Assembly: GCF_018860855.1 (NCBI RefSeq)
Contig: NZ_JAHKQE010000044.1
Location: forward strand, 1 to 64,000
DNA: 64,000 nucleotides
Direction of reading: 5' to 3'
Source: Amphritea atlantica
GTDB taxonomy: Bacteria; Pseudomonadota; Gammaproteobacteria; Pseudomonadales; Balneatricaceae
This document shows positions 55,801 through 62,722 of the stretch, piece after piece; position 1 is the stretch's first letter, and each line of letters opens with the position of its first letter. The notes under the pieces are model-generated. The model was not told the origin of the DNA, searched no databases, and was given only the letters and a program-made list of their open reading frames with translations. Made by a program: the position numbers and the translations under genes.

Positions 55801-55964
55801 TCATACCGCTTGTGCTCGCCACCGGAGCGGGAGCCGAAATGCGCCAAGCGATGGGTAACGCGGTGTTCTTCGGCATGATAGGTGTCACCCTATTCGGGTT
55901 GCTGTTTACCCCTGTATTTTACCGAATGCTCACGCCTAAGGAGCTGTCACATGAAGACCGTTAA
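52821..55964 (+). CDS. RND multidrug efflux pump, HAE1 family
   Basis: A 1047-residue inner-membrane proton-driven exporter of the AcrB/MexB type. It opens MNFSHFFISRPIFAAMLSLV. It has twelve membrane segments in two halves, with the proton-relay aspartates in LAIGIVVDDAIVVVENVERN (segment 4). Large periplasmic loops contain KSSPNLALVV and FIPQQDKQYLVAVVQLP. The second half has VALIVLVALASKNAILMVEF, typical of HAE1. The complete tripartite set is encoded in order, adaptor-pump-outer channel, and the pump stop overlaps the outer-membrane factor start by 14 bp. The substrate range cannot be told. Confidence 0.96.
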   Translation: MNFSHFFISRPIFAAMLSLVFVITGAISLFQLPVSEYPEVVPPTVVVSATYPGANPKVIAETVATPLEQEMNGLENMLYHSSQATSDGRLTLTVTFALGTDLDQAQVQVQNRVSNALPRLPEEVQRLGVTAEKSSPNLALVVHLFSPDDSQDTSYMANYADLYVQDELKRLPGVGDIRLFGGSKYSMRVWLNPDALAERNLTASDVVAALSEQNQQVAAGSLGAQPSSLDNQFQILLNVKGRLSSIEEFEDVVLRVGADRQITRLKDVARIELGQESYALRAMLDNKAALAIPVFQRPGSNAIELSNSVRDTMQRLSEKFPEGMEYEIAYDPTVFVQGSIDAVIKTLIEAILLVVVVVVLFLQTWRASIIPLIAVPVSLIGTFAVMQLLGVSINTLSLFGLILAIGIVVDDAIVVVENVERNIREGHSPIEATKIAMSEVTGPIIAIAFVLCAVFIPTAFITGLSGQFYKQFALTITISTLISAFNSLTLSPALSAILLKPHDAPDDWLTKVLNKLFGNWLFKPFNRLFDNSAKGYEALVKKLIRLSVVVGVVYLGIVGSTVGLFNAVPGGFIPQQDKQYLVAVVQLPDAASLDRTQSVVEQIQEIALDVPGVAHTVAFPGLSVNGFANSTNSAVMFTPLDDFSQRTDPSMSANAIAMQLNQRFSVIDEAFVAVFPPPPILGLGTTGGFKLQLEDRGNKGFEALFSALQGTIGAAQQNPALTGLFSSYRIQVPQMDINIDREQALIQGIALNDVFTTLQVYLGSAYINDINLFGRTYQVNAQADAQYRSKRAQILNLKLRNAAGEMVPLGSVVTVEPTTGPDRVQHYNGYVTAELNGSPAPGYSSDQAKQAIEQVLAQALPDGITYEWTEVTYQQILAGNTMVYVFPLVVLLVFMVLAAQYESLRLPLAIILIVPMTIFSALAGVYMLGGDNNIFTQVALIVLVALASKNAILMVEFARDKHLKGASHMEAIIEACRLRLRPILMTSIAFTAGVIPLVLATGAGAEMRQAMGNAVFFGMIGVTLFGLLFTPVFYRMLTPKELSHEDR

Positions 55965-57369
55965 ACTGGCGTTATCGTCGTTAACACTGGCCGTTCTAGC
56001 AGGATGCGCCAGTACCCCGCTAGAACAGGAAAAGGCACAAGCCACGCAACAGTTCATCGCTCAGGTGCAGCAACATCAGAGAGTCCAATCGATTGTGCAA
56101 CAAAGCGAATTAGACTGGTGGCAACAACTAGGCGATGAGCAACTGAATCGTTTAGTGCAACAAACCTTAACCCGTAACCAAAACCTCCAAGTCTCGGCAG
56201 CACGCTTGCGTGCTTCCCTGGCGCAGTTAACGGAGCAACAACGGGCACAATGGCTGCAAGGCAGTGTGGATATTACTGGCGTTCGTGGGAATACCATCAG
56301 CACGCAAAATCCAAACGGTGAAACCAGTAGCTACACCACCGGCAATGGGAATTTCACTTGGCAACTGGATCTATCTGGCCGTCTTCAGGCGCTAAGCTTA
56401 GCGGCAGAAGCCGTCGCACAGGACCAGCAGGGGCAGTATCAAACCCTCGTGGCTGAACTCGTTAGCAGCACGGTACGCAGCTATCTACAGTGGCAGAATC
56501 AAAGTTTGCGCCTTGAACTGACCCAGCGACAACTGGCCGCCCTAGAAGACACCATGACCATCTTACAGGTGCAACTTCAAGAGGGCATTGCCACCGAACT
56601 CGAACTCAACCGCACCCAGTCACAATACTACGAGCTCAAACAGCAGTTACCACAGATTGCCACTGAACAAGCGCAAGTAGAGCAAACGCTAGCTGTACTG
56701 CTTGATACACAAGCGGGCGAATTAACGCTCAGCCCGATAAGCGCCAATCAATACGATCAGCAAAGTATTAACGTCGCAGTGCAATCCCCCGAGGATGCAT
56801 TAATGACCCGTGGCGATGTACAATCAGCGGTAGCGCAGCTCACGCAACAAAGCCAACTGGCTAACAGCGCAGCACGGGCACTGTATCCGGACATCAGCCT
56901 AGCAGCATTTGCCGGTGTGCTCAGTGCACCCGGTTTGAACTTCGATAATAGTCAGTCAAACTGGCAGATAGCTCCGACGCTAAGCTGGTCACTGTTCAGT
57001 TATCCACAGCTGTTAGCCCAACTGGATGCACAAACAGCACTCAGCGAGGCAAGCTACCATGCGTATAAACAGACCTTGACCCAGGTCTTGTCAAAAACGG
57101 AGTTATCTCTGCGTGCCTTGGTTCAGGCTAAACAACAGCTAAGCTATGCTCAGGCGCGGGTCAATGCTGCACAGCAGGCCTATCGACAAGCGAACCATGA
57201 ATATCAAGAGGGGCAGTTAGCCTATCTCGATTTACTCGATGCCCGACAAGATGTTTTAGCCGCAGAACAAGCGCAAATGACGATTCACAACCAATGGTTA
57301 AGCGCAGCCGTCAGCGTTTACAGCGAACTCAATGGACAGTGGTCGCAGGCATTATTGGCGAGTCGTTAA
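55951..57369 (+). CDS. RND efflux outer-membrane factor lipoprotein (TolC/OprM-like)
   Basis: A 472-residue outer-membrane channel lipoprotein. The ATG at 55951 is preceded by AAGGAGCTGTCAC and gives a lipobox VLAGC. The longer frame from 55882 lies inside the pump gene. It has the OprM-type helix-strand repeats: LNRLVQQTLTRNQNLQVSAA, then VAELVSSTVRSYLQWQNQSL and, in the second half, AYRQANHEYQEGQLAYLDLL. It completes the tripartite pump. Confidence 0.94.
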   Translation: MKTVKLALSSLTLAVLAGCASTPLEQEKAQATQQFIAQVQQHQRVQSIVQQSELDWWQQLGDEQLNRLVQQTLTRNQNLQVSAARLRASLAQLTEQQRAQWLQGSVDITGVRGNTISTQNPNGETSSYTTGNGNFTWQLDLSGRLQALSLAAEAVAQDQQGQYQTLVAELVSSTVRSYLQWQNQSLRLELTQRQLAALEDTMTILQVQLQEGIATELELNRTQSQYYELKQQLPQIATEQAQVEQTLAVLLDTQAGELTLSPISANQYDQQSINVAVQSPEDALMTRGDVQSAVAQLTQQSQLANSAARALYPDISLAAFAGVLSAPGLNFDNSQSNWQIAPTLSWSLFSYPQLLAQLDAQTALSEASYHAYKQTLTQVLSKTELSLRALVQAKQQLSYAQARVNAAQQAYRQANHEYQEGQLAYLDLLDARQDVLAAEQAQMTIHNQWLSAAVSVYSELNGQWSQALLASR

Positions 57370-57410
57370 TGCTCGCCCTTTAACGCACAAGCGAAGAACA
57401 AGGAGCCAAC

Positions 57411-58409
57411 ATGTCAACAGCCATCATGAACGCCATCGAGCTACGCCAGTGCGGCGCCGAGTTTGACTTGCACATGTCACAACGGCCGATACCGATACTC
57501 GGTGATAACGAGCTATTGATCGCCATCGAATATGTAGCGATCAATCATCTCGATGCACGTCTTGCCAGAGATGGTTTTTGCCAATGGCAATATCCTCATA
57601 TATTAGGCTCAGATGCTATCGGCACGGTGGTGGATGCCCCCAAAGGTGTGTTTCCAAGCAAGGGCTCTCGGGTGCTATTTAATAGCAGCTTAGCCGAGCA
57701 AGGGATGCTTAAAGAGTATGCGGTGGTTCCCAACTTCGCGGTCTCTGAAGTACCCGACAGCATTGCCAGTGAGATCGCCGTAGCCCTGCCTAATGCCGGC
57801 ATGACCGCCTTATTAGCCCTTGAAAAACTACAATTACATGAAGGCCAATCATTTGCGATTAACAGTGCTCAGGGGGCCGTCGCGCACTTTGCCGTACAAT
57901 ACGCTAAACGCAGAGGCGCGCAGGTGTTTGCCGTAGCCGAAAAAGCGCACCACAAGCGCCTTACCAAATTAGGCGCTGATTTTGCGTTTGACTGTCATGC
58001 CGACAACATCTGCAACCAGATTAAACGCGAACTCGGGCCAGGTGGCTTTGATTGCATACTCAATACTCAGGGCGGAGATAGCTTTATCGACGACCTCAAA
58101 CGCTTACGTTTTTGCGGTCATATTGCCTGCCTCAATGGCTTTAGCGATATCAGCGAAGCGTTATTATTTGAAAAAGCACCTCAGATCGGGGTGGTCTCAC
58201 TCAGTGGCGCATGGTTGGCCAATAGCTTATGTGCGCAGCAGCACTTGAGTTTTATGGGGTCACAGCTATTACAGGATGTCGCCAGTGGAGACATTATCCC
58301 CCCTGAAGTGATACAGATCCCCTTTTCAGTGGATGCCGTGCGGGATGTGTTAACCCTTATGACCCAGCACACCTGCCCCAAACGACCGGTGGTGAAAATC
58401 CAGTCCTAG
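57411..58409 (+). CDS. Zinc-free MDR oxidoreductase (quinone reductase/alcohol dehydrogenase-like)
   Basis: A 332-residue medium-chain dehydrogenase/reductase. The GroES-like N domain has EYVAINHLDARLARDGFCQW and YPHILGSDAIGTVV. The Rossmann part has INSAQGAVAHFAVQYAKRRG (about 145-164), where the usual AxGGVG is modified to SAQGAVA. The zinc-binding Cys/His of classical alcohol dehydrogenases are missing, so it is probably NADPH-dependent and quinone- or enal-directed. It follows the outer-membrane factor by 41 bp and may detoxify a substrate of the pump. Confidence 0.85.
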   Translation: MSTAIMNAIELRQCGAEFDLHMSQRPIPILGDNELLIAIEYVAINHLDARLARDGFCQWQYPHILGSDAIGTVVDAPKGVFPSKGSRVLFNSSLAEQGMLKEYAVVPNFAVSEVPDSIASEIAVALPNAGMTALLALEKLQLHEGQSFAINSAQGAVAHFAVQYAKRRGAQVFAVAEKAHHKRLTKLGADFAFDCHADNICNQIKRELGPGGFDCILNTQGGDSFIDDLKRLRFCGHIACLNGFSDISEALLFEKAPQIGVVSLSGAWLANSLCAQQHLSFMGSQLLQDVASGDIIPPEVIQIPFSVDAVRDVLTLMTQHTCPKRPVVKIQS

Positions 58410-58634
58410 TTTGAACTCACTGGGCTCTCCCTAACCCCTTAATTTAAGCATTTTAAAGATGGCACAGAACAGCGCACGAGTTGATATCAAGGATGAATCC
58501 TAGCGAAAAAAAATCCCTCTTGGTACTGTCGTCATCTTTCCAACATCGTAGGTTAAACATGAGAGGAATCATCCTATTAAGCCTGCAAACAACAGGCTCA
58601 ATCTATGCTAAGCGAAACCGAAGGGGAGCGCAGC

Positions 58635-58670
58635 ATGAGTAAAAATAGTGACCATCATTGTTACGACTAA
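58635..58670 (+). CDS. Possible 11-residue peptide ORF
   Basis: AAGGGGAGCGCAGC directly precedes an ATG that opens an 11-codon frame encoding MSKNSDHHCYD. It lies in the otherwise gene-free 58410-58727 stretch, between the MDR gene and the terminator. A good ribosome site is the only support; it may be chance. Confidence 0.15.
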   Translation: MSKNSDHHCYD

Positions 58671-58689
58671 TGACCAGCGACAATCAATA

Positions 58690-58707
58690 AAGGGGCCGAA
58701 GCCCCTT
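58690..58707 (-). terminator. Hairpin terminator of the FlgO-type operon
   Basis: AAGGGGC and GCCCCTT flank a tetraloop that reads TTCG on the minus strand, followed by TTTATTG. It lies 20 bp after the minus-strand stop at 58728. The T-run is short. Confidence 0.65.
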
Positions 58708-58727
58708 ATATTTTACCCAAGCATACG

Positions 58728-59279
58728 TTAGCGAGCACTTCGACCAAGCATATGCTTGATATCGTCGTTGATAGGCAGTTTAAAGTCATGAGAGCCAAGC
58801 ACAATATTGTCAGTGCTTCTAACGATCCGAACATTAACATAGAGGTTCTTACCACCAACAGCGTAAGTACCTAAAATAACCGCTTGAGCATTATGAGCTT
58901 TCGAAATGCTTTTAACCTGACGAGAAAGCATGAATTCACCAGCTCCCTGCTTTATAAAAAGGCTATCTCTCATCTTAACTTCGATAACTTGATATCCCCT
59001 TTCAGTAAGCCCGGCAGATATAATCTCAGAAGCCATTCGACCGAAAGTAGAAGATTCTGATAGGTTATCAATGTTCGCAAAGCTTGCCGCGATGAGAGGC
59101 TGATCCTTCTCAAGCGGGCTAATCAAATGATCTAGAAGTGGTTTTCGAGCCTGTTTGAGCTCAGCGACGACATCCACCTGAGGATCTTTGTCTGCTCTAT
59201 AGGAGTTAGAGCCATTATTAGCGCAGCCTGCTGTTACTAACACGACACCAATAATTAAACTTATAAAAAACTTATTCAT
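58728..59279 (-). CDS. FlgO-domain outer-membrane lipoprotein
   Basis: A 183-residue lipoprotein with signal ending in VTAGC. The mature part has the FlgO-type domain: PLIAASFANIDNLSESSTFG, RMASEIISAGLTERGYQVIE and GTYAVGGKNLYVNVRIV. FlgO in Vibrio is a flagellum-associated outer-membrane protein. Here no flagellar gene is near; a lipoprotein gene precedes it by 10 bp, so this pair may have a separate envelope role. Confidence 0.82.
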   Translation of the reverse strand: MNKFFISLIIGVVLVTAGCANNGSNSYRADKDPQVDVVAELKQARKPLLDHLISPLEKDQPLIAASFANIDNLSESSTFGRMASEIISAGLTERGYQVIEVKMRDSLFIKQGAGEFMLSRQVKSISKAHNAQAVILGTYAVGGKNLYVNVRIVRSTDNIVLGSHDFKLPINDDIKHMLGRSAR

Positions 59280-59289
59280 TTACGCGTCC

Positions 59290-59952
59290 TCAACCAGTAA
59301 CTTTAATATTTTTAGTCGTTTCAGGGGAAGGGGCGTAATGATCAGAATCTCCGCCGTTTATATAATAGATATTAGATGATGAATGTAATATCCGATCATT
59401 TTTAATAACTTTAGTCGTGATAATGACTTCAAAATCACTATTTTTAACCCAACTTCCACTTAAGAAATCCGCACCGATCGCCGCGGGAATAAGAAGTCTT
59501 GAAGTCTCGCCCCAGTAGTTAGCAGCGTGAGCCGCTACAGCAATTCCTCCGGCCAAAACAGTCCATGTGCCAGGCGCTTTTCGTATAGCATCACGATCTT
59601 TGTGTTTAACGACTTCAACATCATAGGAAACAGTCGCCGCATTATATTCGGTCGATTTTACAACGGCCCCTTGTTTAACCAGTTGGCTCGTAAGCAGGCT
59701 ATTAAAGCCTCGATCAAAAGGCGTTTCTAAATGTTCATCGCTAACATGTAGAGCCGTTGAGTAACCTGCCAGTGAATTTGATATTAACTTAGCTTCATGC
59801 TCTGCAAGCACATCCCAGTGATGCGCTGATTGCATCTTTTGCTGATCAGAAATAGGGTAAGTAGTCGTAAGCGGGGCTTGCGATGTATTTACTTGGAAAC
59901 AGCCAGACAGAAGGCCTACGCATGTTCCGCACAGTATAAGTTGTTTAACCAT
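59290..59952 (-). CDS. Lipoprotein of unknown function, partner of the FlgO-domain gene
   Basis: A 220-residue lipoprotein. The ATG at 59952 has ACAAGGAGATCACA before it and gives a lipobox LLSGC; the longer frame from 59988 includes the ribosome site. The mature part has one Gly/Ala-rich hydrophobic stretch (TWTVLAGGIAVAAHAANYWG) and a charged beta-rich remainder. No family is recognised. It is the first gene of the pair. Confidence 0.72.
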   Translation of the reverse strand: MVKQLILCGTCVGLLSGCFQVNTSQAPLTTTYPISDQQKMQSAHHWDVLAEHEAKLISNSLAGYSTALHVSDEHLETPFDRGFNSLLTSQLVKQGAVVKSTEYNAATVSYDVEVVKHKDRDAIRKAPGTWTVLAGGIAVAAHAANYWGETSRLLIPAAIGADFLSGSWVKNSDFEVIITTKVIKNDRILHSSSNIYYINGGDSDHYAPSPETTKNIKVTG

Positions 59953-60171
59953 TGTGATCTCCTTGTCTGGCATCCAATGCAGACTCAATATTGACTCTAA
60001 ACTATTTCTTAAAACAAGCTAGTAAAAAATGAATCGGATAATAACATAACTCCTATCACTGTCCTATCACTGGGCATTACCGGTATCTTTCGTCATGGGT
60101 ATATTAAAGATATTCTAGGTTCAATCCTAGAGCCCCGCATCAATAGTCATTGACGATGGTCATCCGTCCTA

Positions 60172-61104
60172 TCAAACACAGTGATGTAAGCTTGATGCGT
60201 CATAATTTTCAAGCCAGTCGAATAACAGCTGACAATCTTCGGTAATTGACTTCGTCTCGTTTAATACCAACCAGTAATTACGACCCGATAAAACACTGAA
60301 GTCTGAAACCCGACACAGCTGCCCATCCTGCAGTTTACTATCGATCAGATGACGGGTGCCCAAGGTAATCCCCTGACCTCGTTTTGCAGCATCAATCAAC
60401 ATAATATAGTTATTAAAACGGCTGCTAATGCTTAACCCTTCGGTATCAACTGAAAGCGCTTCGAACCAGACCTTCCAGTTAATCCAGTTCGGCTCGATAC
60501 GATCAAAATCCAACAATCGGTGATTGAGAAACTCAGCAGGACTATCCCCGATAAAAGGAAAAGCTTTCAAATACTCAGGGCTGGCCACCGGAAACATCTC
60601 CTCTGTAAACAAGGTCTTCATTTTCCAACCGGTACGTTCTCCTGGTTCGTAGGCTATAGCGATGTTGACCTCATCACTAAACAGATCCTGAGTATTGTCA
60701 GAAGTAATCACCCGAATATTCAACACTCGATTACCATACGCCCGATGAAAACCATTGATCGCATGACTTAACCAGTAGTGGGATACCGCCGTATTAGCTG
60801 AGACGGTAATAGAGGTGGTGGTCACTGAGGCCACCTGTTCATCCACTGCATCAGCTAAATAATAAAGTGAAGCACCAACCTTTGCATACAGCTGCTCTCC
60901 CCGCGAAGACAAAGTAACACGACGGCCATGGCGCTCAAATAGAGGAAAGCCAAGATACTCTTCTAAATACTTAATCTGCTTACTAATAGCCGCTTGGGAT
61001 ACATGCAGTTCCTGCGCAGCCCGAGTGAAGTTAAGCGTTCGCCCCGCAGCTTCAAATACCATCAAACTTTTAAGCGCAGGCAATCGATGTCTTAGACTCT
61101 TCAT
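60172..61104 (-). CDS. LysR-family regulator (GcvA-like) divergent from dddP
   Basis: A 310-residue LysR-type regulator of the GcvA group. It has MKSLRHRLPALKSLMVFEAA at the start, the helix-turn-helix LNFTRAAQELHVSQAAISKQ, and IKYLEEYLGFPLFERHGRRV. The effector domain spans about 90-300. The gene is divergent from the M24 enzyme gene with 201 bp between starts, so control of the enzyme and possibly the transporter is likely. LysR regulators often govern DMSP lyase genes in marine bacteria. Confidence 0.94.
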   Translation of the reverse strand: MKSLRHRLPALKSLMVFEAAGRTLNFTRAAQELHVSQAAISKQIKYLEEYLGFPLFERHGRRVTLSSRGEQLYAKVGASLYYLADAVDEQVASVTTTSITVSANTAVSHYWLSHAINGFHRAYGNRVLNIRVITSDNTQDLFSDEVNIAIAYEPGERTGWKMKTLFTEEMFPVASPEYLKAFPFIGDSPAEFLNHRLLDFDRIEPNWINWKVWFEALSVDTEGLSISSRFNNYIMLIDAAKRGQGITLGTRHLIDSKLQDGQLCRVSDFSVLSGRNYWLVLNETKSITEDCQLLFDWLENYDASSLHHCV

Positions 61105-61226
61105 AACTTTGAGTTATCAATATCCATAAGATTTTAATGGATGTACGGCCAAAAAAGCACAACCTATACTGGAATTAAGCAAGTTTAGCAGGAATTAGAC
61201 GTTTTTCCGATCGAGAAGCCCTCTAA

Positions 61227-61256
61227 TTATTACTTTTACATGAGCACAAGTAATAA
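61227..61256. promoter_or_regulatory. Candidate LysR operator upstream of dddP
   Basis: TTATTACTT (61227-61235) and AAGTAATAA (61248-61256) form a perfect 9-bp inverted repeat with a 12-nt spacer. It ends 49 bp before the enzyme start, inside the LysR-enzyme divergent region. The spacer length equals that at the RND operator candidate. Confidence 0.5.
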
Positions 61257-61305
61257 GCAGAAACCCTAACTGCTTCAACAAAAATCAATAATATAAGGTA
61301 AACAT

Positions 61306-62562
61306 ATGACCACTTTGGATTGGCATGCCGAAAGAGCCGACTTATCAGGCCTAACACTCCTAGACCAAGCACCGGAAAGCCTAGGCATCGATCTAAAAGC
61401 CGTTCGAGAATATCGCCTTGGTCGCGTTCGCGGCGAGATGGAAAAAAGCAATATTGATGCGTTGATCATTTCGGACCCCGTCAATATTCGTTACACCTGC
61501 GGCGCACGCAACATGCAGATATTCTGTGCTCGCAACACCCCTTCTCGCTATTTACTCGTTACGGCACAAAAAACGATTCTATTTGAGTTTACTGGCTGTG
61601 AGCACCTTGGCCAAGGCTTCGAAACTATCGATGAAGTCCGTCCTTCGATAACCGCCAGCTTTGTTGCTGCAGGCTTGGACATTAAGCTGCGAGAACACCG
61701 GTGGGCACAGGAGATGAGCGCACTCATTACAGAGTTAGTCGGCCCTCATGCCCGGGTAGGTATCGAACGGATGAATGCTGGCACAGCAATCGCCATGTCA
61801 AAACAGGGACTGGATATCGTTGATGCTCAACAACCTATCGAGCTTGCCCGCTGCATCAAGTCTGACGAAGAACTAAAATGTGTGATTGCTTCACTGCGTA
61901 TGACCGAACGCGCCGTCGGACAACTACGAGCGGCTATTCAGCCAGGTATAACAGAGAATGAACTCTGGTCGGTATTGCACCAATCAGTCATCGCAGGCAA
62001 TGGTGATTATTGTGAAACCCGTTTATTAAGCTCTGGCAACCGCACCAACCCTTGGTTTCAAGAAACCGCCACTAAACGAATTGGTGAAAACGAACTGATC
62101 GCACTTGATACCGACGTTGTCGGCTGCCATGGCTATTACGCCGATTTCTCACGCACGTTTCACTCAGGCCCAAAAAAACCGACAGAGCAACAGCGCACGT
62201 TATATAAAGTTGCCTACGAACAGGTGCAGAACAATCTCGATATTATTCGTCCCGGCATGACCTTTAAGGAGTATTCCGATAAAGCTTGGAATATCCCCGA
62301 AAAGTATTATGCCAACCGTTATTACCTCTCATCCCACGGAGTCGGCATGACAGGGGAGTATCCCTATCTCTATCATCATGCCGACTACGCGGATGCCGGC
62401 TATGACGGTGTCATTCTTCCCGGCATGACGCTCTGCGTTGAAAGCTATATCGGCGAACAAGGTGGGGTTGAAGGGGTGAAGCTGGAGGAGCAAATATTGG
62501 TGACGGAAACAGGTATTGAGATCCTTTCCCAATTTCCTTTTGAAGAAACGCTTTTGAACTAA
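61306..62562 (+). CDS. dddP: DddP-family M24 metalloenzyme, candidate DMSP lyase
   Basis: A 418-residue M24 (pita-bread fold) protein. Candidate metal ligands are Asp268, Asp270, Asp280, His344, Glu379 and Glu394. Their spacing equals that recalled for Ruegeria DddP (295, 297, 307, 371, 406, 421) with a constant offset of 27, and the extra Asp in LDTD sets DddP apart from Xaa-Pro peptidases. TRLLSSGNRTNPWFQE and VKLEEQILVTETG also fit. DddP splits DMSP into DMS and acrylate. The proposed base Asp377 would fall on Gly350 (HGVGMTGEYP), so activity is uncertain. A BCCT transporter follows and a LysR gene is divergent. TAAGGTAAACAT precedes the ATG. Confidence 0.75.
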   Translation: MTTLDWHAERADLSGLTLLDQAPESLGIDLKAVREYRLGRVRGEMEKSNIDALIISDPVNIRYTCGARNMQIFCARNTPSRYLLVTAQKTILFEFTGCEHLGQGFETIDEVRPSITASFVAAGLDIKLREHRWAQEMSALITELVGPHARVGIERMNAGTAIAMSKQGLDIVDAQQPIELARCIKSDEELKCVIASLRMTERAVGQLRAAIQPGITENELWSVLHQSVIAGNGDYCETRLLSSGNRTNPWFQETATKRIGENELIALDTDVVGCHGYYADFSRTFHSGPKKPTEQQRTLYKVAYEQVQNNLDIIRPGMTFKEYSDKAWNIPEKYYANRYYLSSHGVGMTGEYPYLYHHADYADAGYDGVILPGMTLCVESYIGEQGGVEGVKLEEQILVTETGIEILSQFPFEETLLN

Positions 62563-62565
62563 CCG

Positions 62566-62597
62566 AAGCTGCCCTGTTTATCAGGGCAGCTTTTTTC
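62566..62597 (+). terminator. Rho-independent terminator after dddP
   Basis: AAGCTGCCCTG and CAGGGCAGCTT make a perfect 11-bp stem around TTTAT, followed by a T-run. It separates the enzyme gene from the transporter gene, so the latter probably has its own promoter in 62598-62722. Confidence 0.93.
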
Positions 62598-62722
62598 TAT
62601 TCAATTAAAAAACAGTGCTAACACTGATACAGGAGGTATAAAACTTACTTTATTTCCGTTGTACAGGCCAACACTCAAGACCCGATAAAAGTGGAAATCT
62701 AAAAATAAAGATGAGGTGAAAA

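Noticed and set aside
61306-62562. Ordinary Xaa-Pro aminopeptidase or creatinase
   Set aside because: The extra metal-ligand Asp in LDTD and the ligand spacing fit DddP, and the BCCT neighbour favours an onium substrate; still not fully excluded.
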